Origin: CAZPHI01 sp964586425
GTDB taxonomy: Bacteria > Bacillota > Clostridia > Lachnospirales > Lachnospiraceae
NCBI GenBank assembly: GCA_964586425.1
Contig: CAZPHI010000003.1
Coordinates: 22,572 to 86,571 of the forward strand
Direction: 5' to 3'
Length of the DNA stretch: 64,000 bases
Position numbers and translations under genes: made by a program. A model generated the notes under the pieces. The model was given only the letters and a program-made list of their open reading frames with translations. It was not told where the DNA came from and did not search any database. Every line of letters starts with the position of its first letter. The first letter of the stretch is position 1. Positions 1 to 9,632 of the stretch are shown piece by piece.

Positions 1-2213
1 GTGATTTGATAGAGAATACATCTGTTAAGAATTACACAGAGGAAGATAATAGAGTTACAGCTGTTCTTAATATAAAGAATATGATTGAGAATGATACAGA
101 ATATATTCTTGAAATCAATCTTTCAACAGAATCTGAAAGCTCAATTAGTTACTATAGCAGAATGATTAGCACTGCTAATATTGGACTTGATGCGAAGCTT
201 TCATTTGTATTGGACTTTAATCAATATACATTTGACAGTGAGAATCTTGATAAGATATCTTCATGGCTTGAATCAAAATCATCAGCAGATAATTCTAATT
301 ATGGTAAAGTTAATATTAATTCATCAAGATATCAAGTTGGATGGGGAAGTCTTAATCCTGTTGTAATATCAGATATTGTGCCAACAATTACGGATATAGG
401 AAGTGAGATTGCATCAATACATCTTGCATACAAGGTTGCAACACCTGGTACTGACGGTGTATATGATACATATAATGTCAGTGAATATTACCGTATCAGG
501 CAGACTACTTCGACAATGTATCTGCTCAACTACGAGCGAGAGACTAACCAGATATTCGATTGCAGGAATGATGTAATAAGTGCTGCAAAACTTAACATTG
601 GTATTAGAAGTGATGACAATGTTACTGCAATATGCGATGACAAGCAGGTATATACAGCATTTATCAATGAAGGTAATCTGTGGCTTATTGATACAAAAGA
701 GAATGTATTTACAGAAGTATTCTCGTTCGAAAGTGCGGATACGGATAATCTGCGAGAATCGTATAATAAGCATCAAATCAAGATAATGAAGGTTTCAACT
801 GAGGGTAATGTTGATTTTATATGTTATGGATATATGAACCGCGGTGAACATCAGGGTGAAATCGGAGTATCTTTATTAGGATATAATTACAAGGATAATA
901 TTGTTGAGGAGAAGCTGTTTGTTCCTGTAACAGTGCCATATGAGAGTATGGTTGAGAAGGTTGGACAGATTGCATACATTAACAGCAATAATATATTCTA
1001 CTGCCTGATTGATAACAGTATGTATTCGATTGATTTAACTAGTATGGAAACCATGAAAGAGATAGATGTCATGGAGGATGGAACATATTGTGTATCTAAC
1101 GATGGTAAAAGGATCGCTTATAACCTGAGTGATTCGACTAATCCATCGGCGAGCGTAAGAGTTATTGATATGGAGAGTGGAAGTGAGCATAGGATTGATG
1201 CGGCTGAGGGTGATTACATCAAATGCCTTGGCTATATCGATAATGATTTGGTCTATGGAGTTGCGCATGCAGAGGATGTGTTTGCGGATATTACGGGCAA
1301 TGCTGTTTTCCCAATGCACACAATGTATATAGCCGGAAGTGATTATGAGATCCTTAAGGAATATCACGTTGATGGCATGTATGTAACGGCAATTGAAGTT
1401 GATGGACTTAGAATTAATATTAGCAGAGCTGTAAAGTCTGCAGGCGGAAGCTTTGAGAGTGCAGCTATGGATCAGATTATCAGTAAGGATGAAAGCAGTA
1501 AAGATGCAGGAATTTCAGTTAGCACAACTGAAAGCGAGGTGCGTAAGAAGCAGGTTGTCTTACAGCTTTCAGCATCAATTGAGGACATCAATGATATAAC
1601 GATGAGAGCTTCAAAGGAAGTAACATTTACGGAGAGAAAAGATGCTACGATTGATGTAACATTTGCCAATGAAGGCCGCTATTATGTATATGGTTTTGGC
1701 GATTTTAAGGGTAGTTATACTAGTCTGGGTAATGCTGTATCAAAAGCCAATGAAGTATATGGTGCAGTTGTTAATAATAAATCACAGTTCTTGTGGAAGA
1801 GATATAAAGACACTTCTGCAGCTGTAAGGAATATAAGTGGTGGCGGTACAGGTACAGACCAGTCGTTGATTGAAAGCATAAGGATTCTTCTTGGATTCTC
1901 AGGAAGTGAAGTAGATATTGAAGGAATGTTGGCAGAGGGGAAATCAGCAATTGATATAATTAATCAGGCAACATCAGGTAATGCATTAAATCTGCGAGAT
2001 ACTACACTTGATACTGTACTGTATTATGTATATTCGGGTATTCCGGTAATTGCAAAGAATGGCGATAATTCATATGTGTTATTGGCACAATATGATTCAA
2101 CTAATGTAGTATATTATGACACGGCGACAGGTCAGTATGTTACAAAGCCACTTACAGATGCGGCGAAGATATTTGCCCAATGGGGGAATATTTTCCTGAC
2201 ATACAGGAGGTAA
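1..2213 (+). CDS. Large hypothetical protein, 5' end outside window, C39-like C-terminus
   Basis: The reading frame is open from the window edge to a TAA at 2211-2213 (about 737 visible residues). The TTG at 6 has no ribosome binding site and is unlikely to be the start, so the protein begins upstream. No signal peptide or membrane segment is visible in the part present. Residues about 190-470 look like repeated beta strands with a propeller-like rhythm (alternating hydrophobic strands and D/N-G turns). The last 140 residues, with an invariant-looking segment on a 'Gly-Ile-Pro-Val-Ile-Ala' core, resemble C39-like peptidase folds, but I cannot point to a full Cys-His pair, so activity is doubtful. 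It abuts the YhaO-like gene (the next ATG is 4 bases after the stop), which suggests one operon with the repair nuclease pair and the penicillin-binding protein. Function unknown. Confidence 0.7.
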   Translation, partial: DLIENTSVKNYTEEDNRVTAVLNIKNMIENDTEYILEINLSTESESSISYYSRMISTANIGLDAKLSFVLDFNQYTFDSENLDKISSWLESKSSADNSNYGKVNINSSRYQVGWGSLNPVVISDIVPTITDIGSEIASIHLAYKVATPGTDGVYDTYNVSEYYRIRQTTSTMYLLNYERETNQIFDCRNDVISAAKLNIGIRSDDNVTAICDDKQVYTAFINEGNLWLIDTKENVFTEVFSFESADTDNLRESYNKHQIKIMKVSTEGNVDFICYGYMNRGEHQGEIGVSLLGYNYKDNIVEEKLFVPVTVPYESMVEKVGQIAYINSNNIFYCLIDNSMYSIDLTSMETMKEIDVMEDGTYCVSNDGKRIAYNLSDSTNPSASVRVIDMESGSEHRIDAAEGDYIKCLGYIDNDLVYGVAHAEDVFADITGNAVFPMHTMYIAGSDYEILKEYHVDGMYVTAIEVDGLRINISRAVKSAGGSFESAAMDQIISKDESSKDAGISVSTTESEVRKKQVVLQLSASIEDINDITMRASKEVTFTERKDATIDVTFANEGRYYVYGFGDFKGSYTSLGNAVSKANEVYGAVVNNKSQFLWKRYKDTSAAVRNISGGGTGTDQSLIESIRILLGFSGSEVDIEGMLAEGKSAIDIINQATSGNALNLRDTTLDTVLYYVYSGIPVIAKNGDNSYVLLAQYDSTNVVYYDTATGQYVTKPLTDAAKIFAQWGNIFLTYRR

Positions 2214-2216
2214 TTG

Positions 2217-3263
2217 ATGCGTTTTATTCATATGGCTGACATTCATCTTGGAATGGCACCGGACAGTGGTAAAAACTGGTCAGCACAGCGTAAGGAAGAG
2301 ATGTGGGAAACCTTTAGGAGATGCATTGAGGAGGCTCATGAAGAAGAGATAGATCTTGTACTTATAGCGGGAGATTTGTTTCATGGAGAACCTCAGCTTA
2401 GACAGCTTAAGGAGCTTAACTATATATTCAAGAAGGCTGATCCGGTTGAAATTGTACTTATTGCTGGCAATCATGATTATATTAGTAGTACATCCGCATA
2501 TAGAGAGATTGAGTGGTGCGATAATGTACACATGCTTATGAGTGATGACACATCGTATATATATATACCACATATTAATACATGCGTTCAGGGCTTTAGT
2601 TATCATAAAAGAGAGATTATATTACCTTTGATTGATGATATGCAGCCTGCGGGAAAATCAAGATATAATGATGCAATACAGATACTTGTTGCACATGGTG
2701 GAGATTCGGCACATATACCGATTGATTATAAAAAACTAGAGAATAGTGGATTTGAATATGTGGCTTTAGGGCATATTCATAAGAGAAGCGGTGGCAGAAA
2801 CTGGTCATACAGTGGTTCCCTTGAACCAACAGATCGTAATGATATTGGACAAAAGGGATATATACTTGGAGAGATTGATGGTGTTACAAAGGAATTGTCA
2901 TACAGCTTTGTTGCTTGTAGTAAGAGGCAGTATGTTACACTAAAGTTCAGGTGCTTGAAGAGTCACACAAGCCACGAGGTCGCGGATATGATTCGCAAAA
3001 AGATATATGAACTCGGAGAGTTTAATATATATACAATTGAGTTAACAGGTACCAGACATATGGGTATGGAAGGAATGCTTCTACATCTGCTTAGTGACCT
3101 TAGTATTATTGAGATTATTAATAATACGGATGTGGAATATGATTACGATAAATTACGAATAGACATGAAAGGGACCATCGTTGAGGAAGTGATTGAACAG
3201 ATAGGTGAGAACCAGCAGGCATTGCAATATGCTGTTAGCGCCTTAATGTCCACCATGGACTAG
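2217..3263 (+). CDS. Metallophosphoesterase, YhaO/SbcD-like DNA repair nuclease
   Basis: A 348-residue calcineurin-like phosphoesterase. The metal-binding motifs are in canonical order: D8-I-H10 in MADIHLG, GD53 in AGDLF, G-N85-H86-D87, a later AHGGD and GHIH near residue 185. This is the two-metal site of SbcD/Mre11-type nucleases, which act with an SMC-like ATPase on DNA ends. I start at ATG 2217 because the AGGAGG at 2205-2210 sits 6 bases upstream; the TTG at 2214 is too close. The next gene is a YhaN-like ATPase, its expected partner, starting about 20 bases after this stop. The protein is shorter than many SbcD proteins but matches the YhaO class. The substrate is not known from sequence. 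Confidence 0.9.
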   Translation: MRFIHMADIHLGMAPDSGKNWSAQRKEEMWETFRRCIEEAHEEEIDLVLIAGDLFHGEPQLRQLKELNYIFKKADPVEIVLIAGNHDYISSTSAYREIEWCDNVHMLMSDDTSYIYIPHINTCVQGFSYHKREIILPLIDDMQPAGKSRYNDAIQILVAHGGDSAHIPIDYKKLENSGFEYVALGHIHKRSGGRNWSYSGSLEPTDRNDIGQKGYILGEIDGVTKELSYSFVACSKRQYVTLKFRCLKSHTSHEVADMIRKKIYELGEFNIYTIELTGTRHMGMEGMLLHLLSDLSIIEIINNTDVEYDYDKLRIDMKGTIVEEVIEQIGENQQALQYAVSALMSTMD

Positions 3264-3284
3264 GTGAGCAAAAGGAGACAAATC

Positions 3285-4826
3285 TTGAAGATAGAATATC
3301 TTAACGTTAATCATTTTGGAAAGCTGAATAATAAGGAACTTGAATTTAAGGACGGTATTAATGTTGTCAAGGGTAATAATGAATCCGGAAAGACGACAAT
3401 ATATACATGTATCAAATCAATGTTTTTTGGCGCAGAACGCTTGAGAGGAAGAGCGGCAAGCACGGATGAATACTCACTCTATGAACCATGGGATAATCCT
3501 GGATATTATCAGGGCAGCATGGAATTAGAGGTAAGCGGCAAAGAGTATAGAATCGATAGAACATTTGCAAAGAATAATAAGAATGTAACATTCACAGACA
3601 GAACTGCAGGAATGGTTATTAATACTGATGCTGAGGATATTAGTGCACTTATGCCGGAACTGTCAATGGATATGTATATGAGTACATGTGGTATGTCGCA
3701 GGGACAGATAAAGGTTGATGATTTAATTGAAAAGTTGAATTTGTCAGCATCGGCTGATATAGATGTGCCTAGAGCATTGGAGCTTCTTACAACACAGCGT
3801 AAAGATTATGAAGAGAAGATTAAGGCTTTGCAGATGGAGTCTTTGACAAGCAAGATTCAGGTATTTGAAGGTGTAGAGGAGCAACTTAAAGTACTGTCAA
3901 AGGAAGAGAAGAGTGTTAATGCGCAGATTAGTGATATTACTAAGAGTAAGAAGGCTTTGAATGAAGCACAGAAAGTAGCAATAACAGATGAAAAGAAAAA
4001 AACAACGTTACCAATTGCTATGCATGATGCCTTGGTTTTAGCGGGTTTTGTTCTTTCAATGGCTCATTTTATATGGGGTTTTGGAGAAAGCTGGGTACTT
4101 ATTATTGCAGTTGTATTATTCATGGCAGGAATATTTGGTGTAATTAAGAATGGCAGAAAGAATGTCAAGGATATAAAAGATGATTATGACTGTAGAAACT
4201 TTAAGATAGATTCAGAAGGTCACGTAATTGAGAGCACGGAAGTGGCTGAGCTGTATACAAAGCTTGATGATGTGGTTAGAAGAATGGATGTTTTGCGTGC
4301 AAATCTTGAGAAAAAGCAGGAGTATACAGAGCAGCTTGAGAATGCTTATCATGAAGCGGAGCTTGCTAATAACGAGCTTGAAGCTATTAATACAGCGATT
4401 GCTGCAATCAGAATGGCGTCTAAGAATATTCAGGGAAGCTTTGGTGAAGAGCTTAACAGTCTTGCTTCTGAGTACATAAGTAGATTTACTCGTGGAAAAT
4501 ATGACAACATTCGTGTGCATAATAATATGAAGGTCGAAGTTACAGAGGATGACAAAGTTGTTAATATGACATCCTTAAGTTATGCAACAAAGGAGCAGAT
4601 AAAATTAAGCATTCGTTTGGCTGCAAGCAGGCTGGTATTTGGCGAAGAACTTATGCCGATTTTACTTGATGAATCATTATCGAATTTTGACGATTCAAGG
4701 CTTGAAGATACGCTGCTTTCATTAGCTGCTATGGGTAATCAGGTGATAGTATTCACTTGCCATAACCGTGAAAGCGATATCTTAGCCGCCAATAAAGTAG
4801 CTTATAATCTGATTGAACTGGACTAG
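3285..4826 (+). CDS. YhaN-like SMC-type ATPase, short and membrane-spanning
   Basis: A 513-residue AAA/ABC-type ATPase of the RecF/SMC group. Walker A is GNNESGKTT at residues 30-38; the matching C-terminal half has a Walker B-like ILLDES followed by an SNFDD loop around residues 458-470. Coiled-coil stretches run at about 170-235 and 335-400. Between them, at about 247-290, are two hydrophobic segments that should cross the membrane. YhaN proteins of bacilli are usually far longer, so this is a shortened form with a membrane insert in the hinge position. The frame opens at GTG 3264, but TTG 3285 has AAAGGAG 7 bases upstream and gives the family-like start MKIEYL-. The partner phosphoesterase lies directly upstream. 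A role in DNA end processing is inferred from family and pairing. Confidence 0.85.
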   Translation: MKIEYLNVNHFGKLNNKELEFKDGINVVKGNNESGKTTIYTCIKSMFFGAERLRGRAASTDEYSLYEPWDNPGYYQGSMELEVSGKEYRIDRTFAKNNKNVTFTDRTAGMVINTDAEDISALMPELSMDMYMSTCGMSQGQIKVDDLIEKLNLSASADIDVPRALELLTTQRKDYEEKIKALQMESLTSKIQVFEGVEEQLKVLSKEEKSVNAQISDITKSKKALNEAQKVAITDEKKKTTLPIAMHDALVLAGFVLSMAHFIWGFGESWVLIIAVVLFMAGIFGVIKNGRKNVKDIKDDYDCRNFKIDSEGHVIESTEVAELYTKLDDVVRRMDVLRANLEKKQEYTEQLENAYHEAELANNELEAINTAIAAIRMASKNIQGSFGEELNSLASEYISRFTRGKYDNIRVHNNMKVEVTEDDKVVNMTSLSYATKEQIKLSIRLAASRLVFGEELMPILLDESLSNFDDSRLEDTLLSLAAMGNQVIVFTCHNRESDILAANKVAYNLIELD

Positions 4827-4847
4827 TTGATTAGGAGATTGGTGTCC

Positions 4848-7172
4848 ATGAGCAACAATAAGAAAACACATAAACGTAAGAAGATGCGCAAATGGGTAAA
4901 GGTATTACTTGCTATTCTAGGCTCGCTGCTTGGAATAGCAATTATACTTTCTATTCCTATATTCGCAAAGATTGCAAAACTTAAAAAAGACGCAACAAGT
5001 ATGGTGTGGTCAACTACTGACAGTATATTTCGTGAGAGTAAAACTACTTTGATATATGATACTAATGGCAATGAGATTGCTACGATGCAGAATGGGAAAA
5101 TGCTGTATTACCTTGACTACAGTGAGATACCTGATACGATTGCTAATGCGTTCGTTGTAATGGAAGACCGTAAGTTCTTTGAACATAGTGGAATCGATTA
5201 CATGGCAATTGGCAGGGCTGTTATTGCTAATTATACAAGTAAGTCAATAGCTCAAGGTGCCAGTACAATAACACAGCAGCTTGCAAGGAATATATATCTT
5301 ACACAGGATGTTACATGGGAACGTAAGATAGAAGAGATGTTTATCGCTAGGGAATTAGAGAAGAGATATACTAAGAATCAGATACTGGAATACTATCTTA
5401 ACAATATATATTTTGCTAATGGATATTATGGTGTTGAGGCAGCAGCCAAAGGCTATTTCAATCGTTCAGTAAAAGAATTGTCATTATCGGAGTTAGCATT
5501 TCTTGCAGCAATTCCTAATAATCCATCGCGTTATGATCCTATTGAACATTATGATAATACGATGTCAAGACGTAATCTTATATTAGGCCAGATGCTGCAG
5601 GAGAAGATGATTTCTTCATCGCAGTATTATGATGCAATTGAAAAGGTCGTTGAGATAACGCAGCCTGAAAAGAGCATTAATAATTATGTAGAGACCTATG
5701 TTAGACATAGTGCTACAGAGAGCTTGATGGAGGCTGGTGGATTCACATTCGTGTATGATTTTGACAGTGAGGCATCATATAACAGCTATATGGATAGATA
5801 TTATGATGTATATTCACAATGTCAGGAAAAGCTTTTCTCGGGTGGATACAGTATATACACTTCTATTGATATGGATGCACAGCAAAAACTGCAGCAGTCA
5901 ATTGATGAAAATCTTGCTGATTTTACAGCATTAAGTGATGAAGGCATCTATAAGATGCAGGGTGCGGCAACATGTATTGATAATGTAACGGGCAATGTTG
6001 TGGCTATTGTTGGTGGCAGAAGTCAGGAACTAAAGGGATATACGCTGAATCGTGCATATCAGAGCTTTAGACAGCCTGGTAGTTCGATAAAACCTTTATC
6101 TGTATATACACCATATCTGATGCTTGGTAATACACCAGATACGAAGGTTGTAGATGAACCAATCAAGGATGGACCAGCTAATGCAGATGAGACATATGCT
6201 GGAGAAATTACTCTTCGTCAGGCGGTATCGTGGTCAAAGAATACAGTAGCGTGGAAGATATATTCTGGACTTACACCACAGGTTGGATTATCTTTCTTAT
6301 ATAAGATGCAGTTTAAGAAGGTATATGTTGACAAGGATAAAGCAGCTGGAGCACTTGGAGGTTTTACATATGGTGTTACTACAGAGGAGATGGCAGGAGC
6401 TTATTCAACTATCAATAATGATGGTGTCTATAGAACGACTACATGTATTAAGAGAATTATTAATGCTTCAGGTGCAACAGTAATTGATATGACATATAGA
6501 GGCGTTAATGTATATAATTCAAAGGCAACAAGAGATATGACGGATATGCTTACTACTGTAGTAAAGGAAGGAACAGGAACACAGGGATATTTTGATAGTG
6601 CAGCAATAGCAGGTAAAACAGGTACTACGAATGATAATAAAGATGCGTGGTATTGTGGATATTCGGCATATTATACAACCTGTGTATGGATAGGATTTGA
6701 TATACCAGAGCCAATACCTGATTCAAGTTATTACAGTGCAATTATATGGAAGCAGTTTATGCAGAAAATGCATGAGAATCTCCCACGAATTGAATTCGAA
6801 GCTTATTATAACAAATACGAAGAGGAATTAAAAAAACAAAAAGAAGAGGAAGCTGCAGCGGAACAGGCAAGTAAAGAAGCAGTTGAGAAACAGTCGGCTG
6901 AGCAGGAATCAATTGCGGAATCAATTGCTGCATCAATTGCATCGCAGCAGAGCAGCCAGGAGGCTAGTCAAAATAGTCAAAGCAGTCAAAGTAATCAGAA
7001 TGACCAGTCTCAACCAACGACGGGACAGTCAGGTGGAACATCACAGCCGCAATCAACACCAACATCACAACAGCAGCTGCAATCAAAACCACAAACTCAG
7101 ACTCAACCAGCTTCACGACCAGGAGAGTGGGATGCTGATACAAGTGGAATGGGAGATAAGGATGCAGGATAA
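4848..7172 (+). CDS. Class A penicillin-binding protein (transglycosylase/transpeptidase)
   Basis: A bifunctional peptidoglycan synthase of 774 residues. A basic N-terminus is followed by one membrane anchor at about 17-42. The GT51 glycosyltransferase domain shows E106-D-R-K-F-F-x-H-x-G and the GASTITQQLARN motif. The transpeptidase domain has S412-S-I-K415 (nucleophile serine), S463-K-N465 and K590-T-G. After residue about 655 comes a long Glu/Lys then Ser/Gln/Thr-rich tail, likely an extracellular linker or wall-associated region. ATG 4848 follows an AGGAG at 4833-4837; the frame also contains TTG and GTG codons closer to it, so the start could shift by a few residues. The gene follows the YhaN-like ATPase at once and ends at a strong terminator. 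Confidence 0.94.
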   Translation: MSNNKKTHKRKKMRKWVKVLLAILGSLLGIAIILSIPIFAKIAKLKKDATSMVWSTTDSIFRESKTTLIYDTNGNEIATMQNGKMLYYLDYSEIPDTIANAFVVMEDRKFFEHSGIDYMAIGRAVIANYTSKSIAQGASTITQQLARNIYLTQDVTWERKIEEMFIARELEKRYTKNQILEYYLNNIYFANGYYGVEAAAKGYFNRSVKELSLSELAFLAAIPNNPSRYDPIEHYDNTMSRRNLILGQMLQEKMISSSQYYDAIEKVVEITQPEKSINNYVETYVRHSATESLMEAGGFTFVYDFDSEASYNSYMDRYYDVYSQCQEKLFSGGYSIYTSIDMDAQQKLQQSIDENLADFTALSDEGIYKMQGAATCIDNVTGNVVAIVGGRSQELKGYTLNRAYQSFRQPGSSIKPLSVYTPYLMLGNTPDTKVVDEPIKDGPANADETYAGEITLRQAVSWSKNTVAWKIYSGLTPQVGLSFLYKMQFKKVYVDKDKAAGALGGFTYGVTTEEMAGAYSTINNDGVYRTTTCIKRIINASGATVIDMTYRGVNVYNSKATRDMTDMLTTVVKEGTGTQGYFDSAAIAGKTGTTNDNKDAWYCGYSAYYTTCVWIGFDIPEPIPDSSYYSAIIWKQFMQKMHENLPRIEFEAYYNKYEEELKKQKEEEAAAEQASKEAVEKQSAEQESIAESIAASIASQQSSQEASQNSQSSQSNQNDQSQPTTGQSGGTSQPQSTPTSQQQLQSKPQTQTQPASRPGEWDADTSGMGDKDAG

Positions 7173-7173
7173 T

Positions 7174-7215
7174 AAAAGAACGACTTCGAATGTAACCTAA
7201 CGAAGTCGTTCTTTT
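7174..7215. terminator. Bidirectional terminator between PBP and prs
   Basis: A perfect 15-bp inverted repeat (7174-7188 with 7201-7215, 12-base loop) with A residues at its left edge and T residues at its right. It sits between convergent genes, so it can stop transcription from both sides. Confidence 0.93.
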
Positions 7216-7251
7216 TCTATCTTTTATTATAATATAATTAATGTGAAGATA

Positions 7252-8436
7252 TTATTTGTTGTTATATTTTGCATTGTATTCGTTGATTCTTGCCTGAATT
7301 CTTTCAACTGGACTTAACAGATTACTAATTGAAGAATCATGGTTTAATGTATCAACAATAAGAGCGATATATTTGCTCATATCAACACTTATATACCATG
7401 GTTTTGTAAGTAATTCTTCTGACTGGTATACAAGGTTAGTAGTAAGAACTCTGTCAATAATTCCATTCTCATATGCTTCATCGAATTTCTTTAAGCCGTT
7501 AGTGAAAAGTCCGAATGTACTTAAACAGAATACTCTTCTTGCTTTACGTCTCTTAAGCTCAGTAGCAACGTCAATCATACTTTCACCAGATGAAATCATA
7601 TCATCGATAATCATAACATCTTTGCCTTCAACGTTAGCACCAAGGAATTCATGGGCAACGATTGGATTACGTCCGTTAACAATCTTAGTGTAATCACGTC
7701 TCTTGTAGAACATACCCATATCAATACCAAGTACGTTAGCAAGATATACAGCACGTCCCATACCACCCTCATCAGGGCTGATCATCATCATATGCTCACT
7801 GTCAATCTGCAGATCTTCTACATTAAGAAGAAGATATTTGATGAACTGGTAAGAAGCCTGAACTGTTTCAAATCCCTTTAATGGAATTGCGTTCTGTACA
7901 CGAGGATCATGAGCATCGAATGTGATAATGTTATCAACACCCATATTAGTTAATTCCTGAAGTGCAATTGCACAGTCAAGAGATTCTCTGCCTGTACGTT
8001 TATGCTGTCTGCTTTCATATAAGAAAGGCATAATAACTGTAATTCTTCTTGCTTTACCACCTACAGCGGCAATAATTCTTTTAACATCCTGATAGTGATC
8101 ATCAGGTGACATATGATTCTGGTATCCACAGAGTGAATAAGAGAGGCTATAGTTACATACGTCAACCATAATGTATAAATCATATCCACGGACAGATTCG
8201 TTAATAACTGCTTTACCTTCACCTGAACCAAATCTAGGTGTCTTTGCATCAACAATATAAGAGTCTCTCTTATATCCGGCAAATGCTAATGTTGTTGTAT
8301 GATCGTTAGTTCTTTGTTCTCTCCAGTCAACAAGGTACTGATTAACTTTCTCTCCGAGTTTTGAGCAGCTTGCTGTTGGGATAATTCCTAATGTACCAAC
8401 TGGTATAGTTTCAAGATGACGTTCGTCGCGTGGCAT
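7252..8436 (-). CDS. prs: Ribose-phosphate pyrophosphokinase (PRPP synthetase)
   Basis: A 394-residue PRPP synthetase, which makes phosphoribosyl pyrophosphate from ribose 5-phosphate and ATP for nucleotide, histidine and NAD synthesis. The PRPP-binding loop DVMIIDDMISSGES lies at about 273-286, and the region near 140-180 has the FLYESRQHKR / TFDAHDPR segments of the family. It is longer than the classical enzyme of about 315 residues; the extra length is at the N-terminus and inside the first domain, as in other clostridial long-form enzymes. The ATG has GGAGG 8 bases upstream. It is monocistronic or follows the dnaD/dnaI pair after about 190 AT-rich bases in which I see no other gene. Confidence 0.93.
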   Translation of the reverse strand: MPRDERHLETIPVGTLGIIPTASCSKLGEKVNQYLVDWREQRTNDHTTTLAFAGYKRDSYIVDAKTPRFGSGEGKAVINESVRGYDLYIMVDVCNYSLSYSLCGYQNHMSPDDHYQDVKRIIAAVGGKARRITVIMPFLYESRQHKRTGRESLDCAIALQELTNMGVDNIITFDAHDPRVQNAIPLKGFETVQASYQFIKYLLLNVEDLQIDSEHMMMISPDEGGMGRAVYLANVLGIDMGMFYKRRDYTKIVNGRNPIVAHEFLGANVEGKDVMIIDDMISSGESMIDVATELKRRKARRVFCLSTFGLFTNGLKKFDEAYENGIIDRVLTTNLVYQSEELLTKPWYISVDMSKYIALIVDTLNHDSSISNLLSPVERIQARINEYNAKYNNK

Positions 8437-8624
8437 AGATAATTCCTCCGTTGTGTTATAATTTCTATTTTATGAAGTGATGGTCAAATAATAATTTTGA
8501 CACTTTATACATAATAATGATTCTGCAAATAAGCAAACATTATAAATATATCATTATAAAAAAATAAGTCAAGGTTATAAAAGCATTTTCTAAAAAAAAT
8601 AATGTAAATTTTAAAAAAAGTATA

Positions 8625-9614
8625 TTATAACCACTTCTTTTGAAGTCGTATGTCTTTGCCATAGAACTTCAATAATTTGTATGAGCTTGATATCCTTGAG
8701 AATACACGCTCTGAATATGTATTGCTCAGTTCCTTTATTGAAAGGTTGGTTGATATTATTGTAGATTTCTGCTTGAGGATTCGTTCATTAATGCAATAGA
8801 ATAATTTGGAATTAGTGAATGAGTTGCTTAGTTCGGTACCCAAATCATCAATTATAAGTAAATCACAGTCTATAATATAATCGCTCATAGTCTCATTATC
8901 TGCATAGACACGCTCTTTGGAAAAATCATGACTTGCAAATATATCAAAAAGTTCAATAGCTGTAAGATAAATTACACTATGAGATGTCTTAAGCAATTCA
9001 CTTGCAATACAGTTAGAAAGGAAGGTCTTTCCAATTCCGGTATCACCATAAAAAAGAAGATTAGAAAACTCTGAATCAAAAGTATCAATAAAATTATGGC
9101 ATATTGATACAATGTTCTGCATATTATTATAAGGTGTGAGTCCTGTAGCCTGATCAGGTCCTTCTTTTGAATACCAGTCATAAGAAAAGGTATCAAAGTT
9201 CTCAGTATTAATTATATTCTTAAGATTCGACTGCATATATAGAAGATCAACAACCTTCTTTTTAAAACAAGCGCAAGGTCTTTTGTCAACGTATCCGGAA
9301 TCATGGCATTGCGGGCAATCGTATATCTCAGATAGATAGTCGGCTGGATAATTATATTCAGACATTAGCTTTTCTTTTTCTTCAATAAGTAGATTGAGCT
9401 GTTTGTTATATGATTCAAAAGCGCCTTTCCCACCCTGTATAATCAATGGAGCAGTAGATGACGAGAGATCAATAATCTTGTCCTCAATCTGTTTTATCTG
9501 GGGACATCTAGAATAGACTTCTGCGCGTCGATCTTCCAACAGATGCTGGTTCTTAATCTTAATTAAACTGTATATACGCATAATAGCATTATGCTGTGAA
9601 TTTGTAAGTGACAT
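8625..9614 (-). CDS. DnaI/DnaC-type helicase loader ATPase
   Basis: A 329-residue AAA+ ATPase of the DnaC/DnaI/IstB family. A zinc-finger-like cysteine set (C100, C103, C114, C116) is followed by Walker A G190-D-T-G-I-G-K-T197 and Walker B DLLIIDDLG at 251-259, with an arginine-finger region near the C-terminus. Helicase loaders of this kind place the replicative helicase on DNA at initiation and restart. GGAGG lies 8 bases before the ATG. It is directly downstream of the DnaD-like gene (18-base gap), the usual primosomal pair in clostridia, so a DnaI-like loader is much more likely than a transposon IstB; no transposase is nearby. Confidence 0.9.
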   Translation of the reverse strand: MSLTNSQHNAIMRIYSLIKIKNQHLLEDRRAEVYSRCPQIKQIEDKIIDLSSSTAPLIIQGGKGAFESYNKQLNLLIEEKEKLMSEYNYPADYLSEIYDCPQCHDSGYVDKRPCACFKKKVVDLLYMQSNLKNIINTENFDTFSYDWYSKEGPDQATGLTPYNNMQNIVSICHNFIDTFDSEFSNLLFYGDTGIGKTFLSNCIASELLKTSHSVIYLTAIELFDIFASHDFSKERVYADNETMSDYIIDCDLLIIDDLGTELSNSFTNSKLFYCINERILKQKSTIISTNLSIKELSNTYSERVFSRISSSYKLLKFYGKDIRLQKKWL

Positions 9615-9632
9615 ATTCTAGACCTCCGTGGG

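Noticed and set aside
8625..9614. IstB transposition helper
   Set aside because: The ATPase could be read as IstB, but no transposase or inverted repeats are near, and the DnaD neighbour and N-terminal zinc finger fit a helicase loader.
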